A stretch of DNA of 64,000 nucleotides, taken from contig NZ_OY776488.1 of assembly GCF_963675635.1 (NCBI RefSeq), forward strand, positions 1,835,501 through 1,899,500. The letters are read 5' to 3'. This DNA comes from an uncultured Pseudodesulfovibrio sp. (GTDB lineage Bacteria > Desulfobacterota > Desulfovibrionia > Desulfovibrionales > Desulfovibrionaceae). The notes under the pieces are model-generated. The model saw nothing but the letters and a program-made list of their open reading frames with translations. It was not told the origin of the DNA and did no database searches. Shown piece after piece: positions 1 through 8,027 of the stretch. Each line of letters starts with the position of its first letter. Position 1 is the first letter of the stretch. The position numbers were made by a program, and so were the translations under genes.

Positions 1-593
1 CGGCACGAATCCAGGTCATTGCCCGAGATGAAGAGAACCTGCTTTGGATTACGTTGTCACACCTCAACGCCTGCAAGGCGTGCAAAGGAGTACCAGTCAG
101 GGGCAACGAAGTTCTTTCTTCCTCGGCTGTCAGCAAGGCCATGCAAAAATGTTCCACGGTCAAGGAACTCCTGGAAAGCATGCTCAAGGCACTGCCGCAG
201 AATTCCCCCACGGACGCAATCATGCTTTCAAAGATATTCATCGACGAGGGTATCGTTTCCGTCACCGGGGTCGGAGAACCATTCGGCGGCGAGCTGGAGG
301 ATCTGATACATCCTTACGACGGCTCTATTGCCAAGAATATCGTACGCTTCGAACTCGATAAGCATGTGGTCATGGAGACCTCGAAAAGCATCAAGCCCAT
401 TGACTGGGCACTCTTCATTCCACACGGCATTCACTCCTATTATGCGCAACCTTTTTTTAAAGACGGCATTCTGACCTGCGTTCTCATTTTCTGTTCAACG
501 CAGAAAGGGAGTTATGATCCGGATGCAGATGCGCCCCTGTCTGCAATCCATCAGGAATTTTTCAATCAACTGGAACGTTGCCTGAAGAAATAA
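1..593 (+). CDS. C-terminal part of a GAF-like sensory protein (5' end outside window)
   Basis: The reading frame is open from base 3 of the window to the TAA at 591-593, with no obvious start and ribosome site, so the gene begins upstream. The visible ~196 residues start with a short segment containing CKACKG, then an alpha/beta region whose hydrophobic strand pattern (IFIDEGIVSVTG, then YAQPFFKDGILTCVLIFCS) resembles a GAF-type ligand-binding domain. This is a fold impression, not a family match. The end is helical (EFFNQLERCLKK). It could be the output end of a regulator or sensor. A terminator-like hairpin follows at 631-671. The ligand is unknown. Confidence 0.6.
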   Translation, partial: ARIQVIARDEENLLWITLSHLNACKACKGVPVRGNEVLSSSAVSKAMQKCSTVKELLESMLKALPQNSPTDAIMLSKIFIDEGIVSVTGVGEPFGGELEDLIHPYDGSIAKNIVRFELDKHVVMETSKSIKPIDWALFIPHGIHSYYAQPFFKDGILTCVLIFCSTQKGSYDPDADAPLSAIHQEFFNQLERCLKK

Positions 594-603
594 CCACCAC
601 TTC

Positions 604-614
604 TGGTCCAACCA
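604..614 (+). promoter_or_regulatory. GntR-type operator copy 1
   Basis: TGGTCCAACCA is an imperfect dyad of the TGGTnnnACCA form typical of FadR/LldR-subfamily GntR repressors. The same 11-mer recurs exactly at 766-776 and, inverted, at 872-882. This copy lies just after the upstream gene's stop and before its terminator-like hairpin. Confidence 0.55.
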
Positions 615-630
615 AAAGGACCGATTATGA

Positions 631-671
631 CAACAGTGTGCCAGACCACTTTCTGACACACTGTTTTTTTA
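631..671 (+). terminator. Rho-independent terminator of the upstream gene
   Basis: A stem of about 14 bp (AACAGTGTGCCAGA against TCTGACACACTGTT, one mismatch) closes a short loop and runs into seven T residues. It sits about 40 bases after the stop of the GAF-like gene. Confidence 0.75.
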
Positions 672-747
672 TTGGACTCTACCAACAATGTACCCATAAT
701 TTATACACATTATTCTAGATAGTTACCGCAGCAGCAGTACACAACAA

Positions 748-794
748 CACAAAACAGTCTCAAACTGGTCCAACCAGTTTGAGACTGTTTTGTG
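748..794. promoter_or_regulatory. Perfect 22-bp inverted repeat centred on operator copy 2
   Basis: The arms 748-769 and 773-794 are perfect reverse complements with a 3-base centre, and the middle is TGGTCCAACCA (766-776), the operator also found at 604 and 872. The repeat ends in TTTT inside its second arm, so it could also act as a hairpin. The operator reading is preferred because the core is repeated exactly elsewhere in the same intergenic region. Confidence 0.65.
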
Positions 795-871
795 CCAAAA
801 GCCTTGCGCCAGCTGTTCAACACTCTTAAAACTGCATGAATTGAAAGAAAACACACAATAACACTTTAAAC

Positions 872-882
872 TGGTTGGACCA
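872..882 (-). promoter_or_regulatory. GntR-type operator copy 3, next to the start codon
   Basis: TGGTTGGACCA is the exact reverse complement of the operator at 604 and 766. It ends three bases before the ATG at 886, where a ribosome-binding site would lie, and no separate Shine-Dalgarno sequence is visible. Bound protein here would block transcription of the regulator gene, so autoregulation is likely. Confidence 0.6.
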
Positions 883-885
883 CAT

Positions 886-1563
886 ATGGCTTCTGCACAA
901 CGCCCCATACTTTGCCAAAAAGTGACTGCATTACTTCAAGGCGGCTCCTTTTCCATAGGAGATCGTCTGCCCGGTGAGCGCCGACTTGCTGAAATGTTTC
1001 AGACGAGTCGCAATACGATCAGGGAAGTGCTCTGCAACCTTGAGACCATGGGGTACCTTGAAATCAGGGAAAAAAGCGGCTGTTATCTGAAAAGCAAACA
1101 GGGGCGCATTTCCTGGGAAATGCTACGGAAACGCAAAAGCCAGACTGCCAATCACCAGTTGATTGAAACCCTCATGTTCTTCGCTCCACAATTGGCAAAA
1201 GCCGAGGCCTTGCGCCTTTCGCCAACAGACATCGCTTCTCTGGAAAAGGCCACGGCAAAGCTTGGTGAAGCTATCGTCAACTTCGACCTTCCCATGGTCA
1301 GCCGTCAATACATCGCCTTCTTCCTGGCGTTGGCCGAAGCCTCAGGCAACGACTATCTCATCCTGTTGATGAAAGAACTGTCCGTGGCTTCACAAAACCT
1401 TGAGCACGCAGGCACAGGCCTGTCCGAAGTGCAGATAGACTCACTTTTCGCCTACCATGTGGAGTTGTTCAACGCCCTGAAAAACGGGCAACCCGAACAG
1501 GCTGAGATTCTTGCCGAGCAGTGCATGTGGACGTTTCACCAACTCGTACTGCCGGAAAACTAG
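886..1563 (+). CDS. GntR-family (FadR/FCD-type) transcriptional regulator
   Basis: The 225-residue protein has an N-terminal winged helix of GntR type (residues ~8-70; GDRLPGERRLAEMF, then TSRNTIREVLCNLETMGYLEI) and an all-helical C-terminal half of ~145 residues consistent with an FCD ligand-binding domain. Members of this subfamily usually sense organic acids and bind TGGTnnnACCA dyads, and three such sites lie in the 290 bases upstream. The downstream genes to 7930 run the same way with short gaps, so they are its probable targets. The effector cannot be read from sequence. The start at 886 has no clear ribosome site because the operator overlaps that position. Confidence 0.85.
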   Translation: MASAQRPILCQKVTALLQGGSFSIGDRLPGERRLAEMFQTSRNTIREVLCNLETMGYLEIREKSGCYLKSKQGRISWEMLRKRKSQTANHQLIETLMFFAPQLAKAEALRLSPTDIASLEKATAKLGEAIVNFDLPMVSRQYIAFFLALAEASGNDYLILLMKELSVASQNLEHAGTGLSEVQIDSLFAYHVELFNALKNGQPEQAEILAEQCMWTFHQLVLPEN

Positions 1564-1596
1564 AGCGTATTCGCGCCACAATCAGCACAACACACC

Positions 1597-1815
1597 ATGA
1601 AACGAAGAGAATTTTTCAGCCGGTTCATTCCGAGAAAAGGGCACACCGAGGAGGTGGAGGGTGACGTTCAACAGCAGGAAAAGCCGAAAAAGGCACCCCT
1701 GACTGAGAATGAATGTTTCTTACGCGCCATGGCTCTCGGGATCGATCCGGCTACTGTAACGCCTGGGCAATTGGAAAAACTGGTTTCGGAATCTGAACCA
1801 TCAAAAAGAATGTAA
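1597..1815 (+). CDS. Small unknown protein, 72 residues
   Basis: This is a short charged protein beginning MKRREFFSRFIPRKG. The opening recalls a twin-arginine motif, but no hydrophobic stretch follows, so it is probably soluble and not exported. The middle is acidic and Gln/Lys rich, and the last 30 residues (ECFLRAMALGIDPATVTPGQ) look like a small helical domain. It sits 33 bases after the GntR gene and 64 before the membrane-protein gene. I recognise no family. A role as accessory factor for the following membrane protein or enzyme would be a guess from position only. Confidence 0.6.
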   Translation: MKRREFFSRFIPRKGHTEEVEGDVQQQEKPKKAPLTENECFLRAMALGIDPATVTPGQLEKLVSESEPSKRM

Positions 1816-1879
1816 AAGAGCATCGTTGGTTTACGAGGATTGATCACCCTCTCCAACAAACTCGCTAAAGGAATGTAAC

Positions 1880-3283
1880 ATGGACAACAGTAGTGTCAGC
1901 TATCTTGAGAGTCGAAAGCTGGTCAAACGTTGGAACGGGCCGATCCCGGCATTGATCAACACGATTGTCATTTTTGCTTTTTTTTATGCAACATGGTGGA
2001 TTTTTCAGGATCCGCGTGGCCTTATGCGCATGTATACACCCTATGTGGGTTACATGGTCTGCCGCTGGCTGCTGATTCTGTTTATTTGGGTCGCTTACAT
2101 CTTTGATTTCTGGCCCTTCAAACGAACCTGGCTTCAAAAAACACACCCCCTTGTCAAGGGAGCGGTGCTGATTCTCGTCAGTGTCGCGGCAATGGTCATC
2201 CTCATCAAGGGATTCTTCATTGGCGTACTTGGAAACTTCGGCATTGCCTATTTTGACCCGGCACGACTTGAAGCAATGGGACTCACCGACTTCTATGCCA
2301 TTGAGTATGCTGCAGAAGCCATCATGATGTTCGCAGCCATCGCCTCCTGGCTCTCTCCGAGCTGGGTAGTGGCCTGTGAAAACGCACCTTGGCAGAGCCT
2401 GAAACAGCCGGCACGAGGCATCACCATTGTTCTCGTGACCTTCTTCTTCAGCATGATCGTCTACTTCCTGACCATGCATTCGCACATGGCTATTCTCTTC
2501 TACCCCTGGCAGAAGTTCACGGCCATTTGTCCCCCCTACTGGGAAGAATTCGCTAACACTGTTTCCGGCAACTTCCACATTGCATGGATTATGTGCTGTA
2601 CGGTTGTTGTCTGGTTGTATGAAACCATTTGGGAACGCTATCCCTTCAACCTGATTAAGAATAACGCCTTGCGCCGGACCACTTCCTTCTTCGGAATCAT
2701 CGCCATCGCGTTGGCTCTGTGCTTCTTCTTGTATTACGCTCAGGACATTGTCTGGGGTGAGACCATTCGCGGTACCCGTCGCCTCATGGCTCCGGACTGG
2801 CGCTGGTTGCATGTAGGTGAAATGGCCATTTTCTGGCTGGTTCCGACCTTGTACCTCACCTTCTACTGCAATAACTGGCCGACCAAATTCAGCCGTCCGG
2901 TCAACGTGTGCATCCGTACTTTGCTGACCATTCTGCTCGCCGTGTTCGTGTACGTAGTCTACTACAAGACTTCTCACCTGTTCCTCGGCACCCAGAAAGG
3001 CTTCTCCCATCCCCAGCAGTTCCCCATGATTCCGATGATCTGGTTGATCAACATCTTCTTGGTCAACGTCTGGTTCATGGACGGCTGGCCGGGTTGGAAG
3101 GCTGTTCCCAAAACACAGGAAGAACTGGAAGAGATCAAGGAAGAAGTCGTCGCACATGACGTGAAATGGACTTCCGGCCTTGCCAAGGGTCTGGCTGTCG
3201 GACTGGCAGGTGGCGTGATTCTCTACTTCGCCATTATCAAGATCCTGCCGTGGATCAGCGCCAACTTCACCATCATCAAGTAA
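1880..3283 (+). CDS. Polytopic inner-membrane protein of unknown function
   Basis: The 467-residue protein has roughly 11 hydrophobic membrane spans, is rich in Trp, Phe and Tyr, and has a short acidic, Glu-rich cytoplasmic stretch (~residues 411-425, TQEELEEIKEEVV) before a last span. No transporter signature that I know is visible. AAAGGAATGTAAC precedes the ATG. The next gene encodes a Tat-exported metallo-beta-lactamase-fold enzyme 24 bases away, so the two may work together, for example as membrane anchor or permease for the periplasmic enzyme. That is inference from adjacency. A long antisense frame over this gene is taken as a codon-composition shadow. Confidence 0.75.
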   Translation: MDNSSVSYLESRKLVKRWNGPIPALINTIVIFAFFYATWWIFQDPRGLMRMYTPYVGYMVCRWLLILFIWVAYIFDFWPFKRTWLQKTHPLVKGAVLILVSVAAMVILIKGFFIGVLGNFGIAYFDPARLEAMGLTDFYAIEYAAEAIMMFAAIASWLSPSWVVACENAPWQSLKQPARGITIVLVTFFFSMIVYFLTMHSHMAILFYPWQKFTAICPPYWEEFANTVSGNFHIAWIMCCTVVVWLYETIWERYPFNLIKNNALRRTTSFFGIIAIALALCFFLYYAQDIVWGETIRGTRRLMAPDWRWLHVGEMAIFWLVPTLYLTFYCNNWPTKFSRPVNVCIRTLLTILLAVFVYVVYYKTSHLFLGTQKGFSHPQQFPMIPMIWLINIFLVNVWFMDGWPGWKAVPKTQEELEEIKEEVVAHDVKWTSGLAKGLAVGLAGGVILYFAIIKILPWISANFTIIK

Positions 3284-3307
3284 GCGCAGGGAACAAGGAG
3301 TAATAGT

Positions 3308-4477
3308 ATGAGTAACGATAAAAAGAACATCAGCAGACGCGACTTTGTGAAAGGTGCTGCTACAGGCGTTGTCGCTGGCGCATTCGCCGGCATGGGACTG
3401 TATTCCTACAGCCCCTGGGCCTATGACGCCATGCCGGAAATAGAACGTAAACAACAGGACTTCGGCACATGCCGCAGCGTCCGTGTCACCAACATCTCTG
3501 AAACCAGCTGGTTCAACAATGCGCACCTCATCGGTGACATCCACGAAGCAGGCGGTCTGTTGGTCAACCAGTATACCCTGAACTGGGCTCCGTTCGCCAA
3601 CGGCAAAGGGTCTGCAAAGGGATCATATGAAGAGGGCATCGGCTCCATCAAGGAGATGCTCCCCAACGACTTGAAAAAAGCCTGGGAAATCCAGAAGAAG
3701 CTGGCTTTGCACCCGGACAACCCGGGTGGATATTCCTGCCTCATCGAAGTGGAAGCATTGGACGGCACCATTCACAAGTACCTGCTGGACACCGGTTGGT
3801 CCTATGAATGGATGGAAGACAGCTTCAAGCGTGAGGGCATCGACAAGATGCTCCAGGAGCAGGAAATCGAAGCCCTGTTCATCTCGCATGAGCACTGGGA
3901 TCACTTCTGGGGTCTGCCCGTCACCGTGAAATACGACAACCGCATTCCGCTGTATGTGCACGACGGCTTCTACAAAGAAGGTCTCCAGTACATCAAGGAT
4001 TCCGGTTACAAAGGCGATCTGGTCATTGCTGACAAGCCAATCACGCAAATCATTCCCGGCATGGCACTTCTCAAGTTCGACGTGCCCATCATCAACCGCG
4101 TATTCGGCGAGACCTCTCTTGCCTTCAACGTCAAGGACCATGGGCTGGTGCTCATCTCCGGTTGTTGTCATCAGGGTATCCTGAAGTTTGCCGACTTTGC
4201 CTACACGAACCTGAAGTACGATAACGACAAGTTCTACGGCATTTATGGCGGACTGCACATCTCGCCCTTTGAGGACTGGGATCCCAAATACGACGACCTC
4301 GTGATCTCCCTCGGAGCTTGGGGTTTCGAACGTATCGGCTGCAACCATTGCACCGGACACCTTACCGCCAAAAAGTTCATTGAGGCAGGATATCCGGTCG
4401 TTCGCGGCACTGCGCGCTTCCGGTCCGCTTCGAAGGACTACCTTGGCAACGGCGATAAGATCAGCTTCGGCTGCTAA
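3308..4477 (+). CDS. Tat-exported metallo-beta-lactamase-fold hydrolase (MptA-like/COG1237-type)
   Basis: The 389-residue protein opens with a twin-arginine signal (SRRDFVKGAATGVVAGAFAG), so it should fold with its metals in the cytoplasm and be exported. The metal-binding core HEHWDHFWG lies near residue 197 (HxHxDH), followed by GCCHQG, YGGLH and NHCTGH. That order matches the branch containing enzymes annotated as dihydropterin ribofuranosyl-aminobenzene phosphate synthase-like, which are usually cytoplasmic and lack a Tat signal. The substrate is unknown. A clear AAGGAG site precedes the ATG. A 13-bp hairpin (4500-4527) separates it from the GTPase gene and may set relative expression. 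Confidence 0.8.
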   Translation: MSNDKKNISRRDFVKGAATGVVAGAFAGMGLYSYSPWAYDAMPEIERKQQDFGTCRSVRVTNISETSWFNNAHLIGDIHEAGGLLVNQYTLNWAPFANGKGSAKGSYEEGIGSIKEMLPNDLKKAWEIQKKLALHPDNPGGYSCLIEVEALDGTIHKYLLDTGWSYEWMEDSFKREGIDKMLQEQEIEALFISHEHWDHFWGLPVTVKYDNRIPLYVHDGFYKEGLQYIKDSGYKGDLVIADKPITQIIPGMALLKFDVPIINRVFGETSLAFNVKDHGLVLISGCCHQGILKFADFAYTNLKYDNDKFYGIYGGLHISPFEDWDPKYDDLVISLGAWGFERIGCNHCTGHLTAKKFIEAGYPVVRGTARFRSASKDYLGNGDKISFGC

Positions 4478-4499
4478 TCATTCCGAGTCATTCCAACAG

Positions 4500-4527
4500 T
4501 CCGGCCCGCTTTTCAAAGCGGGCCGGA
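4500..4527 (+). other. Strong intercistronic hairpin without a T tract
   Basis: Arms 4500-4512 and 4515-4527 are perfect 13-bp complements with a 2-base loop. The following bases are ACCCCAACAACG, so this is not a standard terminator. It may stabilise the upstream mRNA end or reduce read-through into the GTPase gene. Confidence 0.6.
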
Positions 4528-4546
4528 CCCCAACAACGAGACGAGC

Positions 4547-6373
4547 ATGAACCTTTCCGCAATTCTTCCCCCCCAGCGCAACAGAGACCGACAGATCAAC
4601 ATGCCGGAGATGGTGGCGAACTGCCTGTTGGCAGCATGCCAGCATGATGAATTCAAAAAGCTGGTAGGCTGGAAAGGCATGGCTGTCTGCCCTCGCGGCA
4701 AGCAGGCGTGGACCATGCGCATCCGCACACGTCCCGGCGTATTCGGTCTATGCACGGAACACGAAAGTTCTGACGAACTCGGACTTCATGCTGCTCTTGG
4801 ACTCTATTATTTCCCTGCCGAACAGGAACCGCTGCTCGACACCATGTCTCTTGCAGCCTACATGGCTGTTGTCCAACCTGACTACATTGACGCGCTTCGC
4901 CAGTTTTCCTCCAACGAGAAATGGGCTCACCCCTTCCGCGTTGGCAAGCTCGTCAGTTCCCTCAGCAGGGATGAAGACACTCTTTCCCTGCAACTGGAGG
5001 CACTGGACCGCAAGATCTGCATTGCCAAAGACGGTGTTTTAACCCCAGATGGACAGTGGGTCATTGCTCCAGGCCAGGCAGAAGAGGATATCCCGGCCCA
5101 CGCAATCGCCATGGATTTCATGCTCGTACTTGGCGCAGCCATTTCCAACGGCCTTGGCGAACCGCCATGTTGGTTCGGCAGAACTGAAACACCCGCACAA
5201 GCTTTTGGCTATGATGCACAGGGCAATCAATTCCCCATTTCACAAGAAATTTCGACGATCACGGATTCTCTCGGCTGGGGGAATGAAAACACGACAAAGA
5301 TACTCGCGTACCTGACAGTGCCGAAATTCAATATTTGCGGCGATGCACAGGAAAAACACCATTTCCCAGCGCCCATGGACACCGCACTGCTCTGGGAAAC
5401 ACACGATCTTTCTGCCCTCGCCAAGAGAGGGGAGCATGAATACGCCTTTGACAGCCGCCCCAGCCTGATTGTTCTCAGCGGCTTCCTTGGCGCAGGCAAA
5501 ACAACCTTCCTCAACCAGCTTTTGGAATATCACGCCGCACGCGACGAGCTGGTCGCCATCATTCAGAACGAGATCGGCCAGACCGGCGTTGACGGCAAAT
5601 TGCTCGAAGGTGACGACTCCATCATTGAATTGGATGAAGGATGTGTCTGCTGCACCCTGGCAGGCAATCTCTCGAAAGGCATTGAACAGCTCAAAAGCCG
5701 CTTCAAGCCCAAGGTTATCGTGTTGGAAACAACAGGACTCGCCAACCCGTTCAACATTCTGAACGAACTTGACGCACTGCGTCCGCAGGTACGCCTCGAT
5801 TCCATCACGACCGTGGTAGACGCACACAATGCCCCGGCACTCCTGAAAGAAAGCGACATTACCCGCGACCAGATAAAGGCCGCAGACACCATTATTCTCA
5901 ACAAATGCGATTTAATTTCCACGGAAGAACAACACGTACTGGTTGAGCATCTTCAAACCCTGAACAGTCGCGCCCTTCTGGTGAAGACCGAATACGGCGC
6001 AATCAATCCGGGGACACTGTACGATTTTGACCCACTCACGCAAAACATCGAGGGACTCCTTCCCGGCCTCCTCTCGCCCCCGAACCATACCCATGCCATG
6101 GAAGGGTTTATGTCCCGCCGTTTTGCCTTTCACGAACCCTTGAGTCGGGAAGACCTTCTTGGGCTGTTGAACACCCTCCCCAAAGAAGTATTCCGGCTCA
6201 AGGGGATCGTGAAAATCACGGACAGTGATGAGCATGAAGTGGTACAGTACGTCTCCGGGCGATATGAACTGTCTCGTCTCGGAAGTACTTTTGATGACGA
6301 CAGTTTTCTTGTGGCCATCGGCAGGGACATGGATGTCTCCATGCTCGAAGTACTTGAACGGAGGTATGCATGA
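4547..6373 (+). CDS. COG0523 (CobW/G3E) GTPase with a large unrecognised N-terminal region
   Basis: Residues ~300-608 form a G3E GTPase of the metal-chaperone type: P-loop FLGAGKTTFLNQL, the metal-binding GCVCC motif, ETTGLANP, NKCD for guanine recognition, then a CobW_C-like tail. Such proteins deliver or insert metal ions. The first ~300 residues belong to no family I recognise; they contain a few Cys residues and are not exported. Typical members have about 320-400 residues, so 608 is unusual. It is followed immediately by exbB with overlapping ends (6370-6373). A role in handling a metal for the Tat-exported enzyme or the TonB-driven import step is plausible but inferred. Confidence 0.85.
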   Translation: MNLSAILPPQRNRDRQINMPEMVANCLLAACQHDEFKKLVGWKGMAVCPRGKQAWTMRIRTRPGVFGLCTEHESSDELGLHAALGLYYFPAEQEPLLDTMSLAAYMAVVQPDYIDALRQFSSNEKWAHPFRVGKLVSSLSRDEDTLSLQLEALDRKICIAKDGVLTPDGQWVIAPGQAEEDIPAHAIAMDFMLVLGAAISNGLGEPPCWFGRTETPAQAFGYDAQGNQFPISQEISTITDSLGWGNENTTKILAYLTVPKFNICGDAQEKHHFPAPMDTALLWETHDLSALAKRGEHEYAFDSRPSLIVLSGFLGAGKTTFLNQLLEYHAARDELVAIIQNEIGQTGVDGKLLEGDDSIIELDEGCVCCTLAGNLSKGIEQLKSRFKPKVIVLETTGLANPFNILNELDALRPQVRLDSITTVVDAHNAPALLKESDITRDQIKAADTIILNKCDLISTEEQHVLVEHLQTLNSRALLVKTEYGAINPGTLYDFDPLTQNIEGLLPGLLSPPNHTHAMEGFMSRRFAFHEPLSREDLLGLLNTLPKEVFRLKGIVKITDSDEHEVVQYVSGRYELSRLGSTFDDDSFLVAIGRDMDVSMLEVLERRYA

Positions 6374-6957
6374 ACCTTCTGCAACAGGGCGGCTTCATGA
6401 TGTGGCCGCTCTTAGCTCTTTCCATTGCATCCCTTGCAGTCATGGCCGAACGGTTTGTGGTTTTCACCACTCGTCGCCTTCCCTCGACCACAACACTGAC
6501 ACCTATTTTTGATCTCTTCCAGACACAAGGAAGCAATGCGGCCCTGAACGAAGTGGAAGACATTGCCCCAACCTACCTCCTCCTGTTCAAGGCACTGTTC
6601 AGCGACCTGCCGATCCCTGCAAAGGAACAGAAAATCCACCGTGTCGGAGAAGAAGTCCTTTTCTCCTTTCGTCGCAGACTGGACTTTTTGGCAACCGTTG
6701 CCACCACGGCCCCGCTCATCGGGCTGCTTGGCACGGTCCTCGGCATGATCAATGCTTTTTCCCGGCTCTCTGCATCAGGCAATGTCGACATCACCATGCT
6801 TGCCGGTGGCATCTGGCAGGCTCTTATCACGACGGCTGCGGGCTTGAGTGTAGCAATCCCATCACTCCTGGCGCACCGCTGGTTCTGTCGGGAGTACGAC
6901 AAGACCGCGTTCGCCATGCAGCATATGTCCAACACCTTCCTTGAAGAGCGGAAATAG
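6370..6957 (+). CDS. exbB: ExbB/TolQ/MotA-type proton channel protein
   Basis: The 195-residue inner-membrane protein has three hydrophobic spans and the conserved segment TAPLIGLLGTVLGMINAF followed by GIWQALITTAAGLSVAIPSLL, characteristic of ExbB/TolQ. With ExbD it uses the proton gradient to energise TonB. The ATG overlaps the stop of the COG0523 gene, indicating translational coupling. ExbBD-TonB sets usually serve outer-membrane receptors for metal chelates, cobalamin or heme, but no TonB-dependent receptor gene is in the window, so the receptor must be elsewhere. Confidence 0.9.
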   Translation: MNLLQQGGFMMWPLLALSIASLAVMAERFVVFTTRRLPSTTTLTPIFDLFQTQGSNAALNEVEDIAPTYLLLFKALFSDLPIPAKEQKIHRVGEEVLFSFRRRLDFLATVATTAPLIGLLGTVLGMINAFSRLSASGNVDITMLAGGIWQALITTAAGLSVAIPSLLAHRWFCREYDKTAFAMQHMSNTFLEERK

Positions 6958-6965
6958 GCGGTTTC

Positions 6966-7406
6966 ATGATTTCCTTTGAGCAGAAGAGACCGCGCCCCGC
7001 TTCTCCGGATATTACGCCGCTATTGGACGTAGTGTTCATCCTGCTCATATTTTTTGTTGTTTCAACGGTGTTCACTGCAAAGGGCATGGAGATGGAACTT
7101 CCGCCAGCCGAAACTTCAAAACCTGTTTCCGGTAAATCCATGGAAATAGAACTACGGGCTAACGGCGATGTATTCTGCGACAGCAAGCCAACAACCCTGC
7201 TGTCCCTAGCCTACACATTGCAGTTCACGGCATCACAACCGCCTGCACAGCAACCGGCTCACATTCTCCTAAAATCAGCCCCGCAGGCACGGGTGGAACA
7301 ATTTGTCCGTATTGTGGACTTGGTCCGGTCCAACGGATTCAGCAATCTCGTTATCGCCACCAGCACCAAAGGAGAGGAAGCCGCACAGGCCGAGGCACGT
7401 CAATGA
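6966..7406 (+). CDS. exbD: ExbD/TolR biopolymer transport protein
   Basis: The 146-residue protein has one N-terminal span with the family signature PDITPLLDVVFILLIFFVVS, including the conserved Asp in the membrane helix that carries protons, followed by a periplasmic domain. The gene starts 8 bases after exbB and its TGA overlaps the tonB ATG (7403-7406). Confidence 0.9.
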   Translation: MISFEQKRPRPASPDITPLLDVVFILLIFFVVSTVFTAKGMEMELPPAETSKPVSGKSMEIELRANGDVFCDSKPTTLLSLAYTLQFTASQPPAQQPAHILLKSAPQARVEQFVRIVDLVRSNGFSNLVIATSTKGEEAAQAEARQ

Positions 7407-7930
7407 CCTCGCGGCAGATGCTCGGCGTATGCATTGTCCTGTCTCTCATGGTGCATATGCTCCTGTTGCAACAGGACTGGGGCCAGGAACCGGTTGTCAG
7501 TGGAGAACACATCGTTGTTCCACTGGATTTCGATGTCGCCGTCAAAACGCAGGGCAACGCCCTCGCCCTTGAGCAGGGTTTTGTAGAAAGCAATCCTGAC
7601 GACAGTTGTGAGGATACCGACAAACGACTGCGTCGACTGGCCTTGAAACACTACATCGCACAAGTCCATGAGGCCATTGATCGGCGCAAGTTCCTTCCAG
7701 GCAATGGAGACTTGTCTGGCCTCATAGGCAACGCCCTCTTTACATTTCACATCCTGCCCAACGATTCCTTTACCGACATCAGGCTCATTCGATCATCCGG
7801 CGACCCGCGCCTGGACCGCGCCGCTCTCCAGGCAATCAAGGCGGCCAGCAGTATGATACAGCGCCCAAAAATACTTCAGGGCCAAACATTCACAATGAAA
7901 ACAGCCGTCAAATATCAATACAGCATGTAA
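7403..7930 (+). CDS. tonB: TonB-family energy transducer
   Basis: The 175-residue protein has a single N-terminal membrane anchor (residues ~8-25), a short linker instead of the long Pro-rich region of enteric TonB, and a C-terminal TonB domain (residues ~95-175) with the pattern FHILPNDSFTDIRLIRSSG then LDRAALQAIKAAS. It transmits the ExbBD proton-driven force to an outer-membrane receptor. It closes the predicted operon that begins at 886 or 1597, and a very long inverted repeat follows at 7960-8017. Confidence 0.88.
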   Translation: MTSRQMLGVCIVLSLMVHMLLLQQDWGQEPVVSGEHIVVPLDFDVAVKTQGNALALEQGFVESNPDDSCEDTDKRLRRLALKHYIAQVHEAIDRRKFLPGNGDLSGLIGNALFTFHILPNDSFTDIRLIRSSGDPRLDRAALQAIKAASSMIQRPKILQGQTFTMKTAVKYQYSM

Positions 7931-7959
7931 CAGGATACCCTGCGCATATTGAGCCCATA

Positions 7960-8017
7960 CAGAAAACAGGAAAAGTCCCTGAGCGTGAACACGCTCAGGG
8001 ACTTTTCCTGTTTTCTG
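7960..8017. terminator. Bidirectional terminator: perfect 28-bp inverted repeat
   Basis: Arms 7960-7987 and 7990-8017 are perfect complements with a 2-base loop. It lies between the convergent tonB gene (plus) and the sulfite reductase gene (minus), and T-rich arm ends (TTTTCCTGTTTTC) follow the GC core in both directions. Confidence 0.85.
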
Positions 8018-8027
8018 ATGCTGCCGA

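Noticed and set aside
1865-3544. A 559-codon antisense frame over the membrane-protein gene
   Set aside because: The plus strand encodes a coherent multi-span protein with a good ribosome site; the antisense translation is low-complexity, rich in Asp, His and Gly, and covers the next gene's start.
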